NCBI GenBank assembly: GCA_964579735.1
Contig: CAZOHH010000083.1
Span: forward strand, 1-9,645
Direction: 5' to 3'
From: CAILLO01 sp964579735
GTDB taxonomy: Bacteria; Bacillota; Clostridia; Saccharofermentanales; UBA5734
Length of the DNA stretch: 9,645 nucleotides
Shown piece after piece: positions 1-6,292 of this stretch (position 1 is its first letter; each line of letters opens with the position of its first letter). A model generated the notes under the pieces. The model was not told the origin of the DNA, made no database searches, and worked only from the letters and a program-made list of their open reading frames with translations. The translations under genes and the position numbers were made by a program.

Positions 1-240
1 GCCCTGCTGCTCGACGTCGTCCCCCTCTGGGCCGTGGCCGTCCCTCTCGCCATGGTCGGAGGGCTCGTCTTCCACTGGCCGCTCCTCTACGTATATCTGG
101 CGGCCTCGAGCGACGAGATCATCAAGTTGGTCCTCAGCGCCTACCGCTTCCTTTCGAAGCGCTGGATCCACGACCTGGTGAACGCACCCGTCGAGGCTCT
201 GCCCATCGAGGCCGCTCCCTCCGCGGAACCGCTCGTCTGA
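1..240 (+). CDS. MATE-family efflux transporter, C-terminal fragment
   Basis: The frame is open from the first base, so only the last 79 residues of a larger protein are visible and the start lies outside the window. The fragment has a hydrophobic stretch (about residues 6-33) broken by a short turn. A short amphipathic stretch follows, with Asp-Glu-Ile-Ile-Lys and then Arg-Phe-x-Ser-x-Arg-Trp-Ile. This pattern is typical of the end of MATE (MatE/NorM/DinF) cation-coupled multidrug exporters, where the last membrane helix is followed by an arginine-rich cytoplasmic tail. The final 20 residues are Ala/Pro/Glu-rich and look like a disordered tail. The family assignment rests on resemblance of this short tail alone, so it is moderately sure, and the substrate cannot be inferred. 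It is unlikely to share a transcript with ctsR, which has its own promoter. Confidence 0.6.
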   Translation, partial: ALLLDVVPLWAVAVPLAMVGGLVFHWPLLYVYLAASSDEIIKLVLSAYRFLSKRWIHDLVNAPVEALPIEAAPSAEPLV

Positions 241-253
241 CCTAGAACCCGGC

Positions 254-273
254 TCCGTCACGCAGGTGACGGA
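254..273 (+). terminator. Perfect hairpin after the MATE gene, possible terminator
   Basis: An 8-bp perfect stem, TCCGTCAC pairing with GTGACGGA, closes a GCAG loop 13 bases after the MATE stop codon. It lies upstream of the ctsR promoter, which is where a transcript end is expected. No T-rich tract follows, so it is not a canonical Rho-independent terminator. It may act as a weak terminator or a 3'-end stabiliser. A second, imperfect hairpin at 271-293 overlaps its right arm and could compete with it. Confidence 0.35.
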
Positions 274-296
274 AGTGGAGATCGACTCCTTCCGTC

Positions 297-325
297 TTGA
301 ATCAAGCGGGGGGTGGGACTATAAT
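297..325 (+). promoter_or_regulatory. Sigma-A-type promoter of the ctsR operon
   Basis: A consensus -10 box TATAAT lies at 320-325. A -35 box TTGAAT lies at 297-302 and matches TTGACA in its first four bases. The spacer is exactly 17 bp. Transcription would start near 331-333, immediately before the CtsR operator, giving a leader of about 48 bases to the ctsR start codon. A perfect -10 box in such a GC-rich background is striking and supports a housekeeping-sigma promoter held down by the repressor. Confidence 0.85.
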
Positions 326-335
326 CGTCTTAGAA

Positions 336-352
336 GGACAAAGATAGTCAAA
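336..352 (+). promoter_or_regulatory. CtsR operator (heptad direct repeat)
   Basis: The sequence GGACAAA-GAT-AGTCAAA fits the CtsR box known from Bacillus (RGTCAAA-NAN-RGTCAAA), with one mismatch in the first heptad (A for T). It sits just downstream of the predicted transcription start and would block initiation or clearance when CtsR is bound. This is the expected arrangement for autoregulation of the operon, with derepression at high temperature or after CtsR inactivation. A further GACAAA at 353-358 loosely echoes the motif but is out of register. Confidence 0.85.
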
Positions 353-364
353 GACAAAAGAGAC

Positions 365-370
365 AAGGAG
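365..370 (+). promoter_or_regulatory. Shine-Dalgarno AAGGAG that decides the ctsR start
   Basis: AAGGAG is only 3 bases from the ATG at 374 but 9 bases from the in-frame ATG at 380. The second spacing is far better, so 380 is preferred as the ctsR start. The choice changes the protein by only two residues. Confidence 0.6.
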
Positions 371-379
371 CCGATGCAT

Positions 380-841
380 ATGCCCAGTCTGAGCGATCTG
401 ATCGAAGGCATGATCAAGCAGATGATCGAGGAGAACGACGGGCGTCTCGAGACGACCCGCAACGAACTCGCCGTGCGCGTCCACTGCGTACCGTCCCAGA
501 TCTCCTACGTTCTCACGACCCGCTTCGGCAATGGCCAGGGATACTATGTCGAAAGCCGTCGGGGCGGTGGGGGATGGATCCGCATCCGACGCGTGACCGA
601 GAGTGACCCGGCGGCGTTCCTGTGGCATGTGCTCAACGCCTCGGGCAACCGCCTGTCCTCGCATGGCGCACAGGTGCTGATCGAACACCTGTCCGACCAC
701 CGCGTCCTGGACCCGACGACGACCCGCCTCGTCTCGGCCGCCTTGTCCGACCAGGCGCTCGGAGAGGTCCCGCCCGAAGTGCGCGACGTGGTGCGCATGG
801 ACCTCATGAAATACATGCTGACCAGTCTCTATGTGACCTGA
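380..841 (+). CDS. ctsR: CtsR, transcriptional repressor of class III stress genes
   Basis: CtsR is a dimeric winged-helix repressor that binds heptad direct repeats in front of clp genes and its own operon. It is released by heat and then removed by the McsB/ClpC/ClpP machinery. The 153-residue product matches the usual length of about 154. The N-terminal DNA-binding part (about 1-70) contains the family signature TRNELA (26-31), then CVPSQISYVL (36-45) and TRF (47-49). It ends in the glycine-rich wing RRGGGGWIRI (60-69), which acts as the heat sensor in Bacillus. The C-terminal helical part (about 78-153) is the dimerisation and McsB-interaction domain. The start at 380 is favoured by Shine-Dalgarno spacing; 374 is possible. 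Its stop codon shares a base with the mcsA Shine-Dalgarno. It is the first gene of the operon and is preceded by a matching operator. The identification is very secure. Confidence 0.96.
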   Translation: MPSLSDLIEGMIKQMIEENDGRLETTRNELAVRVHCVPSQISYVLTTRFGNGQGYYVESRRGGGGWIRIRRVTESDPAAFLWHVLNASGNRLSSHGAQVLIEHLSDHRVLDPTTTRLVSAALSDQALGEVPPEVRDVVRMDLMKYMLTSLYVT

Positions 842-847
842 AGGAGG
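841..847 (+). promoter_or_regulatory. Strong Shine-Dalgarno of mcsA overlapping the ctsR stop
   Basis: AAGGAGG is a full-consensus ribosome-binding site 8 bases before the mcsA ATG. Its first A is the last base of the ctsR TGA, so ribosomes ending ctsR would be positioned to start mcsA, which suggests translational coupling. It also shows that the upstream in-frame codons before 856 are not part of mcsA. Confidence 0.85.
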
Positions 848-855
848 TGGATGGA

Positions 856-1563
856 ATGCAATGTCCGTCCTGCAAGAAACGTGAAGCCACGATCCATATC
901 ACCCAGAATGTGAACGACAAGACGACGCGGATAGACCTCTGTCCGGTCTGCGCCAAGGAGCAGGGCTATCTCGGCGAAACCGGAGATTCCGTATCCAGCT
1001 TCTTCAGCAACGACCCGTTCAGCGGAGGGGCGGCCAACCTGTTCAAGATGGCCGGCGGAATGCCCGCCAACGGCACCACGTCCCCTTCGACCGGCGAGCG
1101 CTGCGCCTTCTGCGGCACCAGTTTCGAGGAGTTCCGCAATCGCGGCCTGCTCGGCTGCTGTCACTGCTACGACGAGTTCGGACAGCGCCTGCTGCCTGTG
1201 ATCCGGCGCATCCAGGCGGGCGACCACCACACCGGCCGACGTCCCCCCAACGCGCCCATCGAAGTGAAGCCCGAATCGGCACCGCTTCCCGCTTCGAAGC
1301 CGGAGCGGAAGCCGCTACTGCGCAAACCGATCCGCGTTCCGAAGAAACAGGGGAGTGAACCCGTCGCGGGCGAGAAGGATGCGACGGCCGCCGCGGCGAA
1401 GCAGCCCGCTCCTCCCACGGTTCTGCCGCAGCCGACCGAAGAGAGCGAGCTGGAGCGGTTGCGCCGGGAACAGACCGAAGCCGTGAAGGTGGAGGATTAC
1501 GAAAGGGCCGCGAGGATCCGTGACCGCATCAAGGCACTCGAATCGGGAAAGGAAGGGGTGTGA
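856..1563 (+). CDS. mcsA: McsA, zinc-finger activator of the McsB arginine kinase
   Basis: McsA binds McsB and is needed for its full protein-arginine kinase activity and for controlling CtsR/ClpC. The 235-residue product has the family's paired cysteines: CPSC (3-6), CPVC (29-32), CAFC (83-86) and C101-C-H-C104, enough for two zinc sites. A C-terminal UVR segment (about 196-229; E198-L-E-R-L, V212-E-D-Y-E-R-A-A) resembles the coiled-coil element shared with UvrB/UvrC and ClpC. Between them lies a Pro/Lys/Ala-rich, probably disordered linker at about 127-195. This makes the protein roughly 50 residues longer than Bacillus subtilis McsA (about 185). The start at 856 has a consensus ribosome-binding site and gives the expected MxCxxC beginning. 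The stop is 4 bases before the mcsB ATG. The assignment is very secure; only the linker is unusual. Confidence 0.95.
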   Translation: MQCPSCKKREATIHITQNVNDKTTRIDLCPVCAKEQGYLGETGDSVSSFFSNDPFSGGAANLFKMAGGMPANGTTSPSTGERCAFCGTSFEEFRNRGLLGCCHCYDEFGQRLLPVIRRIQAGDHHTGRRPPNAPIEVKPESAPLPASKPERKPLLRKPIRVPKKQGSEPVAGEKDATAAAAKQPAPPTVLPQPTEESELERLRREQTEAVKVEDYERAARIRDRIKALESGKEGV

Positions 1564-1567
1564 CGGC

Positions 1568-2587
1568 ATGAACTGGTACGATGGGTCCGGTCCGGAAGGC
1601 GATGTGGTTCTGAGCAGCCGTATCCGCCTCGCCCGCAACCTCAAGGAATTCCCCTTTCCGCACAAGCTTTCCCCCGCAGCGGCCCGAAAGGTCGCGGATC
1701 GGGTCGAGGAGGCTCTCTTCGGAGTCGGCACGTACTTGAAGCGCGAGTTCGCCTCCCTCGAGATGGACGGCATGGACGAGGTCGACCGGCTGGCCTTGGT
1801 GGAGAAGCACCTCGTCAGCAAGGAATTCGTTACCGGAGGCGCAGGACGCCGCGCGCTGGTCAACCGCGACGAATCCATCTCCATGATGGTCAACGAGGAG
1901 GACCATGTGCGCATCCAGGCGATGCGCGCCGGGTTGTCCCTCGATGAGACCTACAGCGACGCCCTGCGGTTGGCGATGCTGCTCGAGGAGAACCTCGAGG
2001 TCGGCTTCCACCCGCAGTTCGGCTACAGCACGGCCTGCCCGACCAACACCGGCACCGGTCTCCGCGCCTCGGTGATGGTCCACCTCCCCGGTCTGACCAT
2101 GTCCGGATACGTCGTCGCCATCATCGAAGCCCTACGCAAGATCGGCTTCACGGTCCGCGGGCTGTACGGCGAAAACAGCGAGGCCACCGGTTCCATCTAT
2201 CAGGTCTCGAACCAGATCACCCTGGGCGTCAGCGAGGAGGAGACCCTCGCCGACCTGAAACGCCTCGTCTCCCAGGGACTCGAACAGGAGCGCGGCATCC
2301 GCAAGGAACTCTACCGCCTCCAGCCGCTGACCCTCGAGGACCGCGTCCACCGCGCGTACGGCATTCTGAAGCATGCGCGGAAAATCGCCTCCGAGGAGGC
2401 CCTGCAGCTCCTGTCCGACATCCGCCTCGGCGTCTCGCTCGGCATCCTGCGGGACATCAAGGCGGAGACGCTCAACCGATTGACGCTGGGCGTCGGTCCC
2501 GCCACCCTCCAGAAGACCGTCGGGCGGACGATGAGCCCCGACGAGCGCGACGCGGCGCGGGCGACGGCCATCCGCGACTGCATATGA
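1568..2587 (+). CDS. mcsB: McsB, protein-arginine kinase
   Basis: McsB transfers phosphate from ATP to arginine side chains of client proteins, marking them for ClpC/ClpP, and it inactivates CtsR. It is related to phosphagen (creatine/arginine) kinases. The 339-residue product shows the kinase core in order: SSRIRLARN (16-24, nucleotide-phosphate arginines), NEEDH (109-113), GYSTACPTNTGTGLRAS (152-168, with Cys157 in the position of the phosphagen-kinase active-site cysteine) and RGLYGENSEATGS (197-209, with the acidic catalytic loop). Near the C terminus RDAARA (327-332) matches the RDxxRA phosphoarginine-binding motif described for Bacillus McsB as an allosteric feedback site. It is slightly shorter than B. 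subtilis McsB (about 363). The start ATG lies 4 bases after the mcsA stop, with a purine-rich ribosome-binding site (GGAAGGGG) inside the mcsA end, suggesting coupled translation of the two partners. Confidence 0.96.
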   Translation: MNWYDGSGPEGDVVLSSRIRLARNLKEFPFPHKLSPAAARKVADRVEEALFGVGTYLKREFASLEMDGMDEVDRLALVEKHLVSKEFVTGGAGRRALVNRDESISMMVNEEDHVRIQAMRAGLSLDETYSDALRLAMLLEENLEVGFHPQFGYSTACPTNTGTGLRASVMVHLPGLTMSGYVVAIIEALRKIGFTVRGLYGENSEATGSIYQVSNQITLGVSEEETLADLKRLVSQGLEQERGIRKELYRLQPLTLEDRVHRAYGILKHARKIASEEALQLLSDIRLGVSLGILRDIKAETLNRLTLGVGPATLQKTVGRTMSPDERDAARATAIRDCI

Positions 2588-2612
2588 CGAAGCACGAAAG
2601 AGAGGAAACACC

Positions 2613-5300
2613 ATGTTCATGAGATTCACCGACAGATCCGCCAACGTCCTGATGAGGGCGCGCGACTCCGCCACCGCGGTGGGACAGTCCTATATCGGCA
2701 CCGAGCATATCCTCGTAGGCATCCTCGAGGAGGGCGAAGGCCTCGCATACGAATCTCTCGCAAGCCAGGGCATCGACGCCGACAAGGTCCGCGCCGCCAT
2801 AGGTCCCGTACAGAACCCGGGAGCAGGCACGGAACCCGAAGCCCCGACCGAAGACGAGAACGGGGAGATCGACGTCAGCGCCATTCTCTCGCGCTTCACC
2901 CCGCGTACGAAACGATTGGTCGAGATCGCGGCCTACGAGGCACGCAAGAGCGGCGTAGACTTCATCGAGCCCGAGCATCTGCTCATGGGGCTGCTCCGCG
3001 AGGGAGAGTCCGTCGCCCTGCGCATCCTTTCCGGACTCGGCGTCGACGTCCGTAGCGCCTACACCCAGGCGGGCAGCGCCCGTCCGAAGGACGAGGACTC
3101 CGAAGACGGCGGCGAGGGCGATTCGGAAGCCGAAGCCGAAGGAGATGGTTCGTCCGACGGCGATGACTCCGCTTCCCTTGACGAGATCAACCGGAACCTC
3201 GCGAACCTGAAATCGGAAGGCGGTTCCAACGCCGCCGGTCCAGGGAAGGGCCCCTCCGGCAAACCCGGCAAGCCCACGTCCGACACGCCGAATCTCGACA
3301 AATTCAGCCGCGACCTGACGCAGATGGCCAGGGAGGGGCGGTTCGACCCCATCATCGGCCGCGAACAGGAGATCGAGCGCCTGATGCAGATCCTGTGCCG
3401 CCGCACCAAGAACAACCCCTGCCTGATCGGCGAACCCGGCGTCGGCAAGACCGCCATCGCCGAGGGCCTCGCCCAGAAGATCGCCGCCGACGACGTGCCG
3501 GAGCCCATCAAGGGCCGGCGCATCGTGCAGGTGGACCTGGCCGGCATGGTCGCCGGGTCCAAGTACCGCGGCGAGTTCGAGGAGCGCCTGAAGAAAGGCC
3601 TCCACGAGGCCATGAAGTCCGGCAAGACGATCCTGTTCATCGACGAGCTGCACACGCTGATCGGCGCGGGAAACGCTGAGGGCGCCATGGACGCCGCCAA
3701 CATCCTCAAGCCGCTGCTCGCCCGCGGGGAGCTGCAGATCATCGGCGCGACGACGCTGGACGAGTACCGCAAGCACATCGAGAAGGACGCCGCGCTCGAG
3801 CGCCGTTTCCAGCCCGTGAACGTCGGCGAGCCCTCCCCCGAGGAGGCCGTCCTGATCCTCAAGGGCATCCGCGACAAGTACGAGGCGCACCACGCCGTCA
3901 GCATCCCGGACGAAGCCGTCGAGGCCGCCGTCGCGCTGTCGACGCGCTACATCACCGACCGCTTCCTCCCGGACAAGGCCATCGACCTGATCGACGAGGC
4001 CGCTTCCCGCCTGCGCATGAAGTCCTTCATGGCCCCCGACACGATCAAGGAGACCGAGGCGCAGCTCGCCGCCGTGGGCCGCGAGAAGAAGGCCGCCGCC
4101 GAGCGCGAGGACTTCGAGAGCGCGTCCCGCCTCAAGGAGGACGAGACGCGGATCCAGGAGGAACTGCGCCTGGCTCGCGACGAATGGCAGAAGAAGGTGG
4201 ACTCCCGCGGCAACGCCCTGACCGAGGACGACATCGCCGCCATCGTGTCCATGTGGACCGGCATCCCCGTCCGCAAGCTGACCGAGGACGACTCGGAGCG
4301 CCTGCGCAACCTCGAGCAGGAACTGCACCTTCGGGTCATCGGGCAGGACGAGGCGGTCCACTCCGTCGCCAAGGCCATCCGTCGCGGACGTCTCGGCCTC
4401 AAGGACCCCAAGCGCCCCAACGGCTCCTTCATCTTCCTCGGCACCACCGGCGTAGGCAAGACCGAGCTGGCCCGCGCACTGGCCGAAGTCCTGTTCGGCG
4501 ACGAGAAGTCGCTGATCCGCCTCGACATGTCCGAGTACATGGAGAAGTTCGACGTGAGCAAGCTCATCGGCTCCCCGCCGGGCTATGTCGGCTACGACGA
4601 GGGGGGGCAGCTGACCGAGAAGGTACGCCGCCGCCCCTACTCCGTCGTGCTGTTCGACGAGATCGAGAAGGCCCACCCCGACGTGTTCAACACGCTGCTG
4701 CAGATCCTCGAGGACGGCCGCTTGACCGACAGCCAGGGGCGGACGATAGACTTCCGCAACACGGTCATCATCATGACCTCGAACATCGGCGCACGCCTCC
4801 TGACCACGGCGGCCGGCCGGAAGATCGGGTTCTCCTCCCCGGCGGGCGGCGAAGCGGGCGACAAGCCCTCCGACGAGCGGCTCTACGGCGGAAAGACCTA
4901 CACGGAGGCTCGAGACCTCGTCATGGAGGAGGTCAAGCGCACCTTCAACCCCGAATTCATCAACCGCGTCGACGAGATCATCTTCTTCCAGATGCTCGAC
5001 CTGACCGCCATGAAGAGCATCGTCGACCTCATGGTCAAGGCCCTCGCCAAGCGCATCTCGGCCAGCGGCCTCACGCTGGAGCTGACCGACGCCGCTCGCA
5101 CGACTCTCGCCGAACACGGGTTCGACCCGCACTTCGGCGCCCGGCCGCTGCGCCGCTCCATCCAGACCCTCGTCGAGGACAAGCTGTCCGAAGAGATGCT
5201 GGACGGTCACCTGAAGGCCGGAGATACAGCGCTCGTGGACTCCGATGGGAAGAACATCACGATCGTGAGGAAGGTGGAAGGGGAGGAATCGGGGATCTGA
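2613..5300 (+). CDS. clpC: ClpC, AAA+ unfoldase of the ClpCP protease
   Basis: ClpC is a cytoplasmic hexameric ATPase that unfolds phosphoarginine-tagged or adaptor-delivered proteins and threads them into ClpP. The 895-residue product has two N-terminal Clp repeats (about 5-55 and 95-145), with TEH (Glu31) and PEH (Glu121) at positions corresponding to the phosphoarginine-binding glutamates of the Bacillus protein. AAA domain 1 has Walker A GEPGVGKT (273-280) and Walker B LFIDELH (341-347). The UVR-like middle domain is near 480-525. AAA domain 2 has Walker A GTTGVGKT (610-617) and Walker B VVLFDEIEKAHP (678-689). An IGF loop (738-740) is the expected ClpP-docking element. The protein is about 85 residues longer than B. 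subtilis ClpC (about 810), partly from an acidic then Gly/Pro/Lys-rich linker at about 150-226 and from extra residues between the N repeats. GAGG at 2602-2605 is the ribosome-binding site; an ATG at 2619 is an alternative start. clpP is not in the window. Confidence 0.97.
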   Translation: MFMRFTDRSANVLMRARDSATAVGQSYIGTEHILVGILEEGEGLAYESLASQGIDADKVRAAIGPVQNPGAGTEPEAPTEDENGEIDVSAILSRFTPRTKRLVEIAAYEARKSGVDFIEPEHLLMGLLREGESVALRILSGLGVDVRSAYTQAGSARPKDEDSEDGGEGDSEAEAEGDGSSDGDDSASLDEINRNLANLKSEGGSNAAGPGKGPSGKPGKPTSDTPNLDKFSRDLTQMAREGRFDPIIGREQEIERLMQILCRRTKNNPCLIGEPGVGKTAIAEGLAQKIAADDVPEPIKGRRIVQVDLAGMVAGSKYRGEFEERLKKGLHEAMKSGKTILFIDELHTLIGAGNAEGAMDAANILKPLLARGELQIIGATTLDEYRKHIEKDAALERRFQPVNVGEPSPEEAVLILKGIRDKYEAHHAVSIPDEAVEAAVALSTRYITDRFLPDKAIDLIDEAASRLRMKSFMAPDTIKETEAQLAAVGREKKAAAEREDFESASRLKEDETRIQEELRLARDEWQKKVDSRGNALTEDDIAAIVSMWTGIPVRKLTEDDSERLRNLEQELHLRVIGQDEAVHSVAKAIRRGRLGLKDPKRPNGSFIFLGTTGVGKTELARALAEVLFGDEKSLIRLDMSEYMEKFDVSKLIGSPPGYVGYDEGGQLTEKVRRRPYSVVLFDEIEKAHPDVFNTLLQILEDGRLTDSQGRTIDFRNTVIIMTSNIGARLLTTAAGRKIGFSSPAGGEAGDKPSDERLYGGKTYTEARDLVMEEVKRTFNPEFINRVDEIIFFQMLDLTAMKSIVDLMVKALAKRISASGLTLELTDAARTTLAEHGFDPHFGARPLRRSIQTLVEDKLSEEMLDGHLKAGDTALVDSDGKNITIVRKVEGEESGI

Positions 5301-5307
5301 AGGCCCT

Positions 5308-6129
5308 TCAGCCCATCGGCGGTTCTACCGGCCGCCGGAATCGTGAAGGCGGCACGCCAGCGTGCTTGGAGAACTCCCGGCTGAAATGGAAGGCGTTCTG
5401 GTATCCGAGTCGTTCGGAGATGGTCCCGATGGAGAATGGCGTGTTCCGCAGCAGTTCCTCCGCCCGCTGCATCCGCAGGGAGACCAGATAGCGCTTCGGC
5501 GCACAGCCGACGACCGCTTCGAAGACCTGGCGGAAACGCCTTTCTCCGAGACCGACCTGACGGGCCATCTCGGTTACGGTTGGACTGGGTGCGTCTTCAC
5601 GACGCAAACGCGCGATCAGTTCCTCAACGGATTTCCGGTGCGGAGCCTGTGGAATCGCCGGTTCTGCGAGACGGCATCGCCAGTCGTGCAGTAGATAAGC
5701 GGTCAGGGCGGAAGCGGCGACGAGCGACTCTCGGGTGCCTTCCTTGAGGAGAGTCAACGCACGCCTGCAGTCGGAAGCTTCCTGCACGTTCCAGCGAACG
5801 GTCAGGGCGGAGCCAAGGGGGAGCTCGGGTCCGCATTCGCAGTGGAACTCGAACCACCAGAAGTCCCAGTTCACGCCGATACAGCGATAGCGGCGGACAT
5901 CGGACTGTCGGCATACGATCAGGGAATCCGCTTCGACGGAGATTTCCTCTCCGCCCTCCAGACGGATGCCGCCGGAGCCGCTCAAGGTCCGGAAAGCGAC
6001 GTGACTCGCAGGCTGGGAGGACCCTTTCAGCACGTCGTAGGACGGGTCCGCATACACCAGGTATATGGATCGCAAGGAGAGCGGCGAGGGGACCGTCGGG
6101 TGTTCCGTATAGGCGTAATCGAAATCCAT
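5308..6129 (-). CDS. AraC-family transcriptional regulator
   Basis: This 273-residue protein has an N-terminal part that looks like the cupin-type effector-binding domain of AraC regulators (about 40-150; predicted beta strands, with a W-D-F-W-W-F-E-F-H core). The C-terminal part (about 165-266) has two helix-turn-helix motifs: TVTEMARQVGLGERRFRQVF (184-203) and SIGTISERLGYQNAFHFSRE (233-252). The second contains the family signature GYQNAFHFSREFxKxxGxxPSxFR. The ATG at 6129 is the only plausible start, because the upstream frame has no start codon before a stop near 6220. Its Shine-Dalgarno is poor, suggesting low expression. It is transcribed divergently from the two URO-D-like genes and most likely activates them in response to their unknown substrate. 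The effector cannot be told from sequence. Its 3' end faces clpC. Confidence 0.9.
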   Translation of the reverse strand: MDFDYAYTEHPTVPSPLSLRSIYLVYADPSYDVLKGSSQPASHVAFRTLSGSGGIRLEGGEEISVEADSLIVCRQSDVRRYRCIGVNWDFWWFEFHCECGPELPLGSALTVRWNVQEASDCRRALTLLKEGTRESLVAASALTAYLLHDWRCRLAEPAIPQAPHRKSVEELIARLRREDAPSPTVTEMARQVGLGERRFRQVFEAVVGCAPKRYLVSLRMQRAEELLRNTPFSIGTISERLGYQNAFHFSREFSKHAGVPPSRFRRPVEPPMG

Positions 6130-6154
6130 GTCCGCATCGTAGCAGGATTCGGAC

Positions 6155-6177
6155 TTCCCATCAAGGTGGGAACCACC
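6155..6177 (-). repeat. Overlapping inverted repeats in the AraC gene leader
   Basis: TTCCCA (6155-6160) pairs with TGGGAA (6167-6172) around a 6-base loop. GGTGG (6165-6169) pairs with CCACC (6173-6177) around a 3-base loop. The two stems share bases, so they exclude each other. They lie 26-48 bases upstream of the AraC ATG, so they are either in its mRNA leader or a protein-binding palindrome. They are short and may be chance. Confidence 0.35.
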
Positions 6178-6183
6178 CTGGTA

Positions 6184-6215
6184 TGCCGAAAAATATATGC
6201 GATGTGCCGTAAAAT
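6184..6215 (+). promoter_or_regulatory. Two 11-bp direct repeats, probable AraC-type half-sites
   Basis: TGCCGAAAAAT (6184-6194) and TGCCGTAAAAT (6205-6215) differ at one position. Their starts are exactly 21 bp apart, two helical turns. AraC-family dimers typically bind direct-repeat half-sites at this spacing (for example araI1/I2). The repeats sit between the AraC gene and the URO-D genes, ending 10 bp before the predicted -35 box of the latter. I infer that they are the binding site for the neighbouring regulator. Confidence 0.65.
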
Positions 6216-6225
6216 GGATTCATTC

Positions 6226-6254
6226 GGTTCAAGGAATGCAGTATCGTATATATT
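6226..6254 (+). promoter_or_regulatory. Candidate weak promoter of the URO-D operon
   Basis: TATATT at 6249-6254 is a reasonable -10 box. The hexamer 17 bp upstream (GGTTCA, 6226-6231) is a poor -35 box; the alternative TTCAAG at 6228-6233 gives a 15-bp spacer. Transcription would start near 6260, about 33 bases before the ATG at 6293. A weak -35 box fits a promoter that needs an activator bound at the adjacent repeats. The assignment is by eye and uncertain. Confidence 0.4.
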
Positions 6255-6280
6255 GATTGATGACCCAGAGGAATATGACG

Positions 6281-6286
6281 AGGAGG
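6281..6286 (+). promoter_or_regulatory. Shine-Dalgarno AGGAGG fixing the first URO-D gene start
   Basis: Consensus AGGAGG lies 6 bases before the ATG at 6293. This favours that start over the in-frame ATG at 6260, which would coincide with the predicted transcription start and has no ribosome-binding site. Confidence 0.85.
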
Positions 6287-6292
6287 TTCGAC

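Noticed and set aside
241..379. A small gene in the gap before ctsR
   Set aside because: The in-frame upstream extension of ctsR runs through the promoter and operator, and no ribosome-binding site supports any other start, so the gap is regulatory.
2472..5210. A 912-codon open frame antisense to clpC
   Set aside because: It mirrors clpC, whose codons overwhelmingly end in G or C, which removes stops from the opposite strand. The translation is low-complexity (Val/Leu/Gly/Asp/His-rich) with no recognisable domain.
5318..5336. GGCGG/CCGCC hairpin just after clpC as a terminator
   Set aside because: The 5-bp stem has a 9-base loop, no T-tract follows on either strand, and it lies inside the AraC coding sequence.
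4184..5491. A 435-codon plus-strand open frame overlapping the clpC 3' part
   Set aside because: It is an out-of-frame shadow rich in Arg/Pro/His with no domain; the clpC frame carries the Walker motifs here.
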